NCBI RefSeq assembly: GCF_023278565.1
Contig: NC_064680.1
Coordinates: forward strand, 1,984,001 to 2,048,000
Reading direction: 5' to 3'
Source: Colletotrichum lupini
Lineage: Eukaryota > Ascomycota > Sordariomycetes > Glomerellales > Glomerellaceae
Length of the DNA: 64,000 nucleotides
The translations under genes and the position numbers were made by a program. Below are positions 11,401-21,800 of the stretch, one piece after another (within the stretch, counting starts at the first letter, position 1; each line of letters begins with the position of its first letter). Under the pieces are notes generated by a model that did no database searches, had not been told where the DNA came from, and saw nothing but the letters and a program-made list of their open reading frames with translations.

Positions 11401-14400
11401 CATGTCGTTACTCGCCATGAACAATAGTTCGTGGCTATTATTAATTGTTCTCGCGACCTTCAGACCGTCCATTTCGTCGGAGCGCTGCGCTGAGATGCAG
11501 GTTCTATTAATGATCATGTCTGAGATGTTGAGACGTATTCCAGACGAGGGACAGTAAGGACGTCGTATTCCGTGCCAGGAGATTGAGTTATTGCTTTTCG
11601 TCGTATTGGACGGATACGTGCGTGTTGTGCTTCTTTTTTCTCTCGCTCTCTCTTTCTTCCTCGCATGTCCCTATGCGGGATGTGCCAGGGGTTAGTCGCC
11701 AATGTTGGTGTTGAAGATTTGAAGGCTTGCTTGGTAGGTATGTTGCTTCTCCCGGGCCGGGGTAGCCGTACCTCGAATTGGTGCCGCGTTCCCTACACAC
11801 CAACACACAGTAGAACGTCAGAAACGAGATACACACGGATTAGTGATGGCGTGCTCGGTTGCTCCCATCTGCAAGGCACAACCCAGCGCTCAACTCCGAC
11901 TTTGTACAATCCGACGGCTCGTCTGACACTGGCTTGACTCGGTGATATGGATCCATGTGCGCCATGTCCGGGGCTGGGAAAACCAAAGCACTCTAAGTTG
12001 GAAGAACCCTGTTCGTGAGGACAAGGATGAAGCAACAGAATAATGCGCCATGGCTGCAAAAAGAAAGCATAGCAAATTCAACAGGTAGACGTTGGTTGCT
12101 CCGGCCATGTTCCGTACAAGCGGCTGATAATCGTAGGTTGCAATGGCTATTGGGGATGCCCATCTAGGTACTCCGTACCTGCTGGTCGTATGCCTTTCCG
12201 TTTCAATGTCAGGAGTGAGCGAATATGCTGGCAGTTCAGTTCCAGGAGGTATGATCGTGGAAGAGACATCAAACCCTCAGACACGCGGCTCCAGACAGCT
12301 GGACTCGGGCGATCGTTTGGCGAGAGACGAAACAACCGAGCAGTCATATCCTACTCTGACCCTTGTCGACTTTGCTTCTGGCGTAAGCCGCTAGGTGCTT
12401 GCTTCTGCTGCTGCAATTCTCCGTTGGGTTATCGCCGCATGGTGCCGCGGTCTTTCCCTTCCACCGTCCGGCGCCGCATCCCCACAGCATCCCCTGCTTT
12501 CTTTTCGAGGCATCGCCAGAGCATCGGCCTGGGCCGCCGGAGGGCGGATGGCGTTGACGATGCGCACCGCGGGCTAAAGCTGACCGGTAGCCTAGTACCC
12601 GGCCGTAGCGGTGCGGGATTTGGCTTGGTTGCAAAGACAAAGGGGAACAAAGAAGACGACATTTTGCATGGTCGGCTGTTCATTACCCATGCCTGTTGAG
12701 ACCCGAGAAATGATGATTTGCCGAGGCTTTGGAGGAAGTTGATGTTGGAACTCAAATCATGAACGGGTAAGTGGGCGAAATGGAAGCTGAGGGCACGGAT
12801 GATTTATCCGACGTGATATCAGCAAGGGAAAGAAACCCCTTCTTTGGAAGCAGTGTTAGCAGGCCCGAACGGTATTGGTGTTCGTGACTTGAGGTGGTGT
12901 TGCGGTGCAGGTTGTGCGGGCGCGACAGGCAGACTCGTCGGAATTTCAGGCGCCTTGATGGCAGGTACGCACTACCTTGAGCTAAGGCAACATCAGGCAG
13001 TTCGGCAGTGGTATACGGTACCTTGCGTGTCAGATCAGCATCATGCTGGGCCCCTTGATTCGATGCGAGATTTCTCTACCTAGGATAGGGGTAGACGGAA
13101 TCCGATAGGGTGCGATTTGCAGTATCAGCCTCATGACGGCAGCGGGAACGACGACAAAGAACCAACGGGTTGGCCGAGATGAAGAGGAGAATCGGATTGT
13201 CCATCACGGGAAGCGGCGCTTGAGCTTTGATTTTGTGTAAAGTACCTTAGATGCTCCGTTAGTAGGGGGTTGAAGACAAGCGACGCTAAAGCCAACCTAA
13301 GCACCATGGCGGTAGCCCAGAGTCAGACTCAAGTCACTGTATCCGTCAAAAGCAGCGGGAAGAGACAATCTACGGTAAGGTAAGCCCCCGGCCAACCTTA
13401 GTTGTAGACGCCTGCTTTTACATTTCTTGCCTTGAGAACAATACGCTGGTCTTTGAATTGTTCAAGATTTTAGAAGGCCATTTTCTCAGTTTCCCCGCCG
13501 GTTCATTGCCGGTTCCCCAGTCAAGAACGAGTTCAACCATGACATTTCAAGAGAGCAACCCACTTGCTATGTGAGCACTTGAGCCAGATATGACACTAGT
13601 CCCAAAAGAGTATAGTCATCTGTCCGAGGGTCGAGTTCCATCACTCACATTGTCTCTGGCGTGGCGCTTTGTTTCCCAAAACAGACTAGACCGGGGCGTC
13701 CTACGAGCTGGGTGAAGGTGCAAACGAGGTGACTTGCAACAATTGACGGCCCTCAGACCCGTGAGCGTCCATCTCAGTCACCTACGAGACGCATGCCTTG
13801 GATTTCTACATACGTACATACGCAGTCTAATCCTTTCAAATGGCAGCGCTTTCATCCATGGTGGATTGTCTGTGCTGTCTCGGTATCTACGAAGCAGTCG
13901 GTACTGGGCACTATCCGTCCTCAGGTATGCTCAGTTTGGTCGCCCGTCTCCATGACACCCTTTCGTGCCCCTACCTGGCTTGAAGGTGTGTGCACCAGCA
14001 CAGATTGGAAAATGCTAATCTGAGGCTTCGCAGTGGCACAGTGTGAGGGCAGCCAACATCCATTTCATCCAGGCCGGCGTGCAGCGTGCCAGGGTACCAA
14101 CACCACCTCACAAAGAAGACCCGGTTTCTCAGCACCTCCACCTCCTTGCATACAACCCTGGCGCGGGCTAACTCATACCCTGCCCAATCCCATCTTGCAG
14201 GCCGCTTCTCCGTTCCATCGCTCTTCCCCAGTCTTTCCTTTCGCTCTGTGCCTCAGTGCCTCTTTCCTTCGTGTGCCGTGGTGCCTTCTTGCACCTTTTT
14301 GACTGGCCTACCTATTACTCCGTACACTGGAAGGTAAGGTAGGTAGGGATACTTGGGTACGTCTCTGCCACACTTTGCTCGGTTTGGTTTGGCGGCCCTT

Positions 14401-15029
14401 GGGGTGTCTGATGTGTCTTGTCTGGGCTGGGTGGTCCTTCCTCCACTCCTCTTCTTCCTTCCCCTTCGCACTTACCCGCCCATCGCCTTGTGGTTCCCAC
14501 TTTTTCGCTGCGACCGGGCTGTGTTACGCTCTTACTGTCCGTCAGAGTTCCATGTCCTGTTCCATACTTATCCCACTCCACCTGCACTCTCCCTCCCTCC
14601 GCACTCTCTTGCCTGCTTTTGTCAACCTTCCCCAACCACCATCCGACATCGTGTCGTGATTCTCCTCTTGTTTCAATTCACTCTACTCACCACGCCTCCC
14701 ACGGCTTGAGAGTAGATTGGAACCAAGACTCGTATACAGAAGGGAATAATATCTCTACGAGACGCAATTTCCTTCGTTACTCGATCGGATTGTATCGATT
14801 GCACGCCGCATGCGAACGGGGGTTCAGGTCGACCATTTCCGTCCGTAGTTGCTGTTTTCGGCTTTCCGGTTTCAAATCAAGGCAGTTACTCAACCTAGCC
14901 ACACCCATCTCTCAACTCCATGAACTCGACTCTCTCCCGACCGTGAGTTTTCTTTCGGCATCACCTCCCAACGGTGTTCGACTTTTCAACTGCCAGGACG
15001 TGGATTTCGACTGCTAGATCGCCGTCAAA
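5432..15029. other. 9.6-kb gene desert between divergent genes
   Basis: This stretch separates the starts of the cyclophilin (-) and RING (+) genes. No frame carries a domain I recognise, and the longest, 8269-9075, lacks fungal codon bias. It includes a possible decayed gene on the minus strand at 6791-7075, four exact copies of TACTCCGTA or its complement (5880, 11007, 12169, 14316), a TACCTTAGGTA near-palindrome at 5870-5881, an AAGGTA/AGGTAGG array at 14331-14348, and a pyrimidine-rich stretch from about 14400 to 14960 that probably forms the promoter and leader of the RING gene. Confidence 0.6.
6791..7075 (-). pseudogene. Orphan or decayed gene fragment, C-terminal exon-like
   Basis: A minus-strand frame is open from 7075 to a TAG at 6791. 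It encodes a protein-like sequence including GTLCYFPFSRGVSYDHMF, ARDLTITLRDHCLDFWGSAR, YMRRMESLARRGDTLLRE and the end LTVFSEMV. It could begin after a GCAG acceptor at 7039-7040. Further upstream on the same strand, two more short frames read plausibly (HEWFQMNPGIELQLLRYFK and VEAKVFRMYYSYER), but they lie in different frames and no clean splice sites join them. I do not recognise the family. The best reading is a decayed gene or the 3' part of a gene whose other exons I could not place; a chance frame is also possible. Confidence 0.3.
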
Positions 15030-16518
15030 ATGCCTGCCATTGATCAGGTCTTCGTCGAGGTCTCCCACCTCGTGGTGCGGCAGCTCTCTTCGGCCTCGGG
15101 GGCCTTGTCCGCTACGCCATCTGCACCATTCAGCGCCGACCCTACGTCGACTCTCAACGATGCCACGAGTGTAATCCAAACGACCACCGACAACCCGACG
15201 CCTACCAGTAACTCGGGCAATGGAGGAGGAGGAGGGGGCGGCAATGGTGGCTCCACGAGCTCCCCTCTGCTCTTCTTCGTCGCCCTGGGCTTTGGAGTAG
15301 TTTTTACGAACTTATGGTTAGCCTGCTTAAGACTTGACTATACCCGCTCAATAACCATCTAACACCGTCTCTAGGATCATCGTTGGCGTCAAGTACTGCT
15401 TCCGGTACAATGCTCGTAATCGTGCTATGCGTCTCAACGAGGATGGCGAGCCCATCAACCTTGAGAACATGCCTCGCCCGCACCGTAGGCGCCGCGAGAA
15501 GAAGTTAATGACGATGGATGAGGTCAACGACAAATTCCCTATGACAAAGTACAAGACATGGGTATCTGAGCGTGCACGAGAGGGCCTGCCTACCGCCGGC
15601 GGTGTTTCTGCGCCTCCCAGTCGGGCGAACAGTCTCCGATCTGTCGATGGAATTGTACCTGAGCTGCCCTCGAAAGAGCGCGAGTCGATTGAAGATCGCC
15701 CCGCCACCGCCGCCGGGAACAAAGCCATCGCCGAGAAACCTACCGAAGATGCTGCGAAGAAGGACGGAGACACCTCGACTACGACTGCCAATGCCGATGC
15801 TACTCAGACCACCCCGACTTCTGCCACTCATCTCCAGCGTGTTCACAGTGAGGAGGAGGACGAAGACGATGAACACATCAATGCTGCCGTTCCGCCTGAA
15901 CTGATGGCTACCAGCGGTGATACTTGTGCCATTTGCATTGACACGCTTGAGGACGATGATGATATTCGCGGACTAACATGTGGCCACGCTTTCCATGCTG
16001 TCTGCGTCGATCCTTGGCTCACCAGCAGAAGGGCCTGCTGTCCTCTGTGCAAGGCCGACTACTACACCCCCAAGCCCCGACCAACCCCTGGCGAAGGAGA
16101 TCCCAACGCCACAGGCGACATGGCTCGCACGGCATCGCGTACCAACATGCCTAACGCCCCCCCAGCTGCGTGGTACAACTTGAGCGGTGCACGATTTGGT
16201 TTGGGGGGACGAAACAACGGCAACCGTCGTGGCAACAACCGACCGGACCGTCGTCCTCGTACTCGTCAACAGGCTCCGCCTGCCTCAAACCACAACACCT
16301 CGCAAGCCTCGCCGACTACTGCAGAGAACCAGGAATCTCGTGGTCTTCTCTCCAACATTAGGCTGCCTGCCTTCCGCAACCCCCTCCGACGCGGTGGCGA
16401 TCAGCAAACTCCATCTCCGACGGCAAATGGTGCTAACGTCACACCGTCCCAACTGGAGGCTGGTACGCAGACTGCACCAAACGCAGGCACCACCACGGCC
16501 ATGACTGAGGCACGGTGA
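15030..16518 (+). CDS. Membrane-anchored RING-H2 finger protein (putative E3 ubiquitin ligase)
   Basis: Two exons, join(15030..15316, 15375..16518), with a 58-bp intron splitting the Trp codon of NLWIIVG; 476 residues. A Ser/Thr/Gly-rich N-terminal region with a Gly run precedes a single membrane segment at about residues 79-101 (PLLFFVALGFGVVFTNLW and on). A basic stretch follows (RPHRRRREKK). The RING-H2 domain spans about residues 280-321: CAIC, then CGHAFHAVC, then CCPLC, with all eight zinc ligands present (C3-H2-C3 pattern). The rest is low complexity with Arg/Asn/Gly-rich and Pro/Ser-rich tails. RING-H2 proteins of this build recruit ubiquitin-conjugating enzymes at membranes; the compartment and substrates cannot be read from sequence. 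It converges on the GPALPP1-like gene. Confidence 0.9.
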
Positions 16519-17159
16519 CTGCCTTTTTGATGACTGTATCACCTACCAAGGCGAACGCGATTTTGTTTTTTATTGTTGTGCTACTCATGTACATCATACC
16601 CCCGAGACCAATTTGCAGATCTCAGCATAGACCTGCGATGTTTATTGCATTATATATGCAACACGACGCCGCTTTTCATACCCATACTTTACATACAGAC
16701 GGAGTGGGATTAGGCCACATGGGCCAACGGAGGAGGAGGGTGGTGGACCAGGCCGCGCTGCGGCAGAGGCAGGTTTGCATCGCAGGCACACAGGACCTGT
16801 TTTGGTTTGGTTTCTCTGGAATTACAAGGGGAGCGGCGGAGTTGCGGCGATTAAGGCATCACTCGTCACGGAATAATGACAATCAAAGTTAACGTACCAA
16901 CTTACTTGCAAACCACTTGATTGAGAATTGTGATTATGGATGTATGTGATGTTATGATTCAAGCCCGCAGCGTATAATGGCACAACATTGAAACTATGAA
17001 GGACGACGTGTATTCTTTGATAGTGACACATGCTTCGCCCTGAAAAGGGTATTTGAGCAACGTTATGGTATTAAAGCCCCCCCTTTTGCCTGGCCAAGTA
17101 GTAAACCAGGAACTGTAGTATGGATTTTTCTGCGATTGGTACATGCTGAAAGATCACAA
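16519..17159. other. Convergent intergenic region
   Basis: A 641-bp space between the 3' ends of the RING and GPALPP1-like genes, expected to hold both 3' UTRs and terminators. It is partly AT-rich. No coding potential is seen. Confidence 0.6.
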
Positions 17160-18239
17160 CTAAAGATACGATCCCTTCTGAAACCGGCCACCAAAGTCTT
17201 TTGCTTTGTTGAGCAACTCTCTCCTCTGCGCTGTCCCAATCTTGCCTCCCAGGGACATGTCCTTCTCCTTGTCGAAAGCCCTTTTGCTGGGGTCATCTTC
17301 CTCCTCCTCGTCCCTCCCAGGCTTCCCGCCGTGCTTCTTGTTTGCCTGGTGCTCCTCGTACATGCTTTTGCCCCGCGCGCTCGCAATGTTCTCGCTGATG
17401 CGTCTCTCCTGCTCCACTTCCTCCTTGGTCCGGCGCGGCTGCTGGGTTTTTTCGTTGCCCGCGGCCGTCGGATCGCCGCGGCCGAGGACCGCGTCCTCGA
17501 GACGTTTGCGCTTCTGTTCTGGCGTCTCGGTCCATATGCTGCTGATGCCTCCTCCGCCTCCTCCCGCGGCGGCGGAGGATTTCCCGCTGGCGAATTTGCG
17601 GTTCTTGAGTTTTGTTGGGTCGCGTTCCTGGTAGCCCGACTGCGTGGGCGGCGCGAGCATCCAGTCGTCGCGCTGCGGTGCCGCGGGGCCTTGGGATGCC
17701 GTCGCTGCTGCTGCTGCTGCGGCGGCTTGGGCTCGTTGAACGGCTGTTGTTGAGGAAGGGAGGGCCGGGCCGTAGTCGTCATCCGAGTCCGAGTCCGAGT
17801 CTGCGGCGGAGGGGCGGTGGTCTGGTGGTGGCATGGCGGGACCTATGGCTTGTTTCGGAGGAAGTGTTGGGCCTATTGAGGGTTTTGTATTGAGGGCTTC
17901 TTGGGCTGGCGCCGATGCGCGAGGTGCTGTTGGGCCATAGCCATCTTCAGAGTCTGAGTCGTCGAGGGGGATTTCGCTCGAGTTTGTTGGGTTTGATGGT
18001 GGAAGAGTTGGCCCGATGGAGGGCTTCGATGATGGGGTGGGATTCTTGGGTGCTGCTACGGCTGTTGCGCTCGGCGCGGTCGGTCCGAATGCATCGTCGT
18101 CGGAGTCGTCGGAGTCAAGGTCGATTTCGTTAGTGTTGTTGCGCGTATGCTTTGGTGGTGGTGAGTCTGCGCCTGGGTCATCCGGAGTGCGCTTTCTCTT
18201 TGTGAGATGGGGTGGCATTTGTGGACCAATTGAAGACAT
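17160..18239 (-). CDS. GPALPP motifs-containing protein 1-like (DUF3752)
   Basis: Single-exon gene of 359 residues. The N-terminal half carries repeated Gly-Pro-x-x-Pro motifs (IGPQMPP, IGPTLPP twice, YGPTAPR, IGPAMPP, YGPALPS), each preceded by an acidic Asp/Ser cluster such as DSDDSDDDAFGP. This is the hallmark of GPALPP1 proteins. The C-terminal DUF3752 region includes DDWMLAPPTQSGY, LKNRKFASGK, SSIWTETPEQKRKRLEDAV and RRELLNKAKDFGGRF. A polyalanine tract and a Gly run separate the halves. The family is probably nuclear and may be linked to RNA processing, but no biochemical function is firmly established. Its start faces that of VPS8 across 623 bp, so the two probably share a bidirectional promoter. 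Confidence 0.85.
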   Translation of the reverse strand: MSSIGPQMPPHLTKRKRTPDDPGADSPPPKHTRNNTNEIDLDSDDSDDDAFGPTAPSATAVAAPKNPTPSSKPSIGPTLPPSNPTNSSEIPLDDSDSEDGYGPTAPRASAPAQEALNTKPSIGPTLPPKQAIGPAMPPPDHRPSAADSDSDSDDDYGPALPSSTTAVQRAQAAAAAAAATASQGPAAPQRDDWMLAPPTQSGYQERDPTKLKNRKFASGKSSAAAGGGGGGISSIWTETPEQKRKRLEDAVLGRGDPTAAGNEKTQQPRRTKEEVEQERRISENIASARGKSMYEEHQANKKHGGKPGRDEEEEDDPSKRAFDKEKDMSLGGKIGTAQRRELLNKAKDFGGRFQKGSYL

Positions 18240-18862
18240 GATGAAGGATTTGTGTCTTCACGCTGGAATAGTGGGAAGTGTTGAAGCTTGCGGCTTGCGA
18301 CTCTTCTTTCGGATGGGTTGTGTTGATAGTAAACAAGTCGTCGCAATGGGAGTCTGGGGAAGTGGATGCAAGGAGCAGAGCGAACCCGCGCTGTGATGTA
18401 ACTTTGAAGATCCACCACGGCACGGCGAGCATGAAGTACCTCAGGTAACTACCTACCACTTACCTAGGTACCTGATAGCGTAGTTTGCGGCCCGCCGGAG
18501 AAACCCCGGTCCGTGTTGGAGCTCTGCGTTAGTAGGCGGCAGGAACCTAGAACCTGGAACTGTAAGGTGACCGGTCAGTGTGGGCTGTGGTGTCCAAGCT
18601 GCGTAATGCGCCTCTTTCAGAAGACAACTAGACAACCATTGACCAACAGCTCATCTTCGTCTGATAGGAGCAGGCATAGTGGGATCGTATCGTCAGAGAA
18701 CACAATTTCATTCATAAGGTTCTATCATCTTCAGTTCATAGCTTGATTGAGCCGGCTTCTTCTACGAATCCTCCCTTCCCCTAAGCACTTATCAAGCTTC
18801 CGAATCCAAAACGAACTCTCCAACCTGCGACCGCCAGCAATGCGCCTGATGAACCGCCATTG
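18240..18862. promoter_or_regulatory. Shared divergent promoter of the GPALPP1-like gene and VPS8
   Basis: 623 bp between two divergent start codons. It contains a dense block of TACCT/AGGTA words at 18437-18473, including the palindrome TACCTAGGTA. No TATA box is evident. That both genes are driven from here is inferred from geometry. Confidence 0.5.
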
Positions 18863-21800
18863 ATGACCCCACCATCGAAGGAGAGAGATGATGGACCTGG
18901 AGACACAATGGCAGACCAAGACGACCGGTCCTCCGAGGACATACAAGCTTCCAGTGATGAAGAGACCGTAAAGGCCGAGAGGGAGGAAGACGGCATCGTC
19001 GGCCTTTTGGATGATGAAACCCAGACGTCCAGCAGCACACCACCGGTGACCGAGAGCGGCGCACTTCCGAATCGATACAGGGAGATTTTGCGCGAGCAAG
19101 CCGACAATGTATCCGACGAAGGCTCCGTGGATGCCGTTCCCAAGCGAGTTGGGAGCCCGATTGATTCTCTGATGTCGGTTCCTGATGATTCCCCTTCGGT
19201 TCAGGCAAGTACAGCTTCGCAGTATCCCAATGCGCTCCAACTAACCTTGTGTGTTCAGGGCTCCGTGATCTCGTCTCCGAGCAGTAGCGTCCTCCCCTCC
19301 GTGGCCTCTCGACCCGGCCTCAGCAGTCCCACCCCCTCATTCCGACCCTTCGACCGTCGCTTCCAGTCCCGCATCTCATCCGCAAGCTTCATTCACAGCC
19401 CGCGATCCTCCTCCCCCGGCTTTCTCACCGGTCACAGCCGCTCCGCTTCCCTCAGTTCAAACTTGCTAGACCGCGACGATACCGACACCCCATCTCCACC
19501 TTGGGAAGTTGTACGATGGACGAGGTTGAAGAAACTCAACGGCCAGGCCTTCTCAGAGGCTGGCAAGCGCAACTTTGGCGCCCCTACATGCATTGCTGTC
19601 TCAGCTTCGATCGTGCTGGGGACTACGAAGGGTATAATATTAATGTTTGATTACAATCAGGTCTTGAAGACCATCATCGGCCCCGGGACCAAGGCGGTCG
19701 AGTCTGGCGCCATCACCGCCATCGCAGTTTCGGCAGACCATACCACGATTGCCGGAGGCCATGCGAACGGAAACATATTCACCTGGGAGGCGAACCGAGC
19801 ATCCAGGCCGTTCCTTTCCATACCACACCTTGAACAGCCGCAGCTGCAAAACCGGACTGTTGATGGACACCTACCAGGGGTTGCCGTGACCCATCTCGGC
19901 TTTCTCGGAACGAGGCACACTGCGCTCGTGTCGGCGGACGACCGCGGAATGGCTTTCTCACACCTGGCAACGAGAGGTACGGGATCCCTCGGCCGAACCG
20001 TGAAGACGACGAGGATACTAGGAAGGTATCCGAACGCTGCCCCTCCAGCCGGCAAGCCTCTCAAGCCCAGCACGGTCCTGGCATTCAGTCCCTTGCCCCT
20101 TGGCAACACCGAGCGTGCAACAGACACCATGGGTCTCACTGCAATGCTTACGCCTTATCTACTGGTCATTGTGTCCACGACACCCGTCGCGCAAACCCAG
20201 CACAAATCGGCAAGGCCGAAAGACGTTGCTCACCATAGCGCCATGACTGGCTGCCTGGCGTGGTTCCCTGCCGTGAAGCTTAAGGTTCCGGATCCTGTCA
20301 CAGGAAGCGATATTTCCAAAGTCAAATTGGTGTACTGCTGGTCCAACGTCTTGACTGTCCTAGACGTTGACGAGATACCGGCCGAGAACAAGGACAAACC
20401 ACCGACGCTCAAGTTTAAGGCACGGAGCAGGTGGAAGTGCGAAGAAGCCATCGTTGCAGTGCAGTGGCTTAGTCGCTCGGTACTCACTGTCCTGACGATA
20501 TCACAGCGCTTGATTGTGCTCGAAGACCGAACAATGCGGCAGACAGAAGGTTTCGACTTAATCAACAAGTTTATATATCATGCCGATCTCTTCTCGAAAC
20601 AACTACACACCCTAGTGGAGCAATTGGACGAGGACGATACGTCTATGCATGGTGTTGTAGCTGACGCATTTTACATGAGTTTGAAGACGTACAAGGGCAA
20701 AATCTTCTTGCTTGGGTTTAACGATGTGTCCATTGGGTCGCTATCAAACTGGGCTGATCGAATCATTGCTCTTATGGAGAACGGTGACTACGTCGGCGCG
20801 ATACAGCTTGGTACATCGTACTACACCGGTGATGCAGACAAGCTCACAATTGGTTTGCCTGAAGACACCTCGCTGCGACACTCAATGGTTCGCGACAAGC
20901 TCATGGAAATCATGAAAGCGTCGCTCAAATATGCCTTCACCCAGCGGCAAAAGGACAAATCAGCAGCCGATGACAACCATGTGCGGGAGCTTTGCGAGAC
21001 ATGCTTCACTGCCTGTCACAATGTGGGCGACGTTGATTTCCTCTTCGAAGAGATGTACGAGTGGTACGAGGACGCTGGCGTGGAGGGCATCTTCTTCGAA
21101 ACCATGGAACCCTATATTCTCGACAAAAATATTACCATCGTACCGCCTGCTGTTGTCAAGGCTGTAGTGACATACTACGTCACCAAAGGATGGGAGAGTC
21201 GACTCGAGGAGATCATCGTTCACATGGACACTATGACGCTGGACCTGGACCAGATCACACTGCTGTGCAAGCAGCACAGCCTCTACGATGCGCTGATATA
21301 CGTCTGGAACCAGGCATTGAACGATTATATCACACCGCTGATCGACCTACTAACGTTGCTGGTGCCTCTCATGAGCAATGGTGACTACATGTCTTCCGGA
21401 AACATGGAGGATGAGATATACGGCGTGAACGCGTTGAAGATGTTCCCCTATCTCTCCTACACATTGACTGGCAGAGTATATCCTACCGGCGAGATTATGG
21501 ACGATGCCACTGCCTCGAAAGCTAAGGCTGAGATTTACTGGTTTCTATTCTCAGGGAACAGTGTCACATGGCCCAAAGGCAGCGACCGACGCTTCCTTAC
21601 ACGGCCAGACCAGCATACAGAGCCGTCATTTCCCTATCTCAGACTGATACTGAAGTTTGATGCCCCGAGTTTCTTGAGTGCGGTGAACGAGGCCTTTGAG
21701 GATTCGTTTTTGAACGATTCGCCGGACAAGCAAGTTAACGGTGGCATCAGGGGCGACGTGCCTGAAGAGCAGATCTTTGGCCGTACGGTCGACCGTCAAT

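Noticed and set aside
12190..12699. 169-codon plus-strand frame
   Set aside because: Arg/Ser/Cys-rich random-looking composition and an overlapping antisense frame of similar length. No homology is recognised.
14418..15017. 199-codon plus-strand frame just upstream of the RING gene
   Set aside because: It lies in the C/T-rich leader or promoter, and its Ser/Pro/Leu composition follows from pyrimidine richness.
15348..15791. 147-codon minus-strand frame inside the RING gene
   Set aside because: Antisense shadow of a clearly conserved coding exon.
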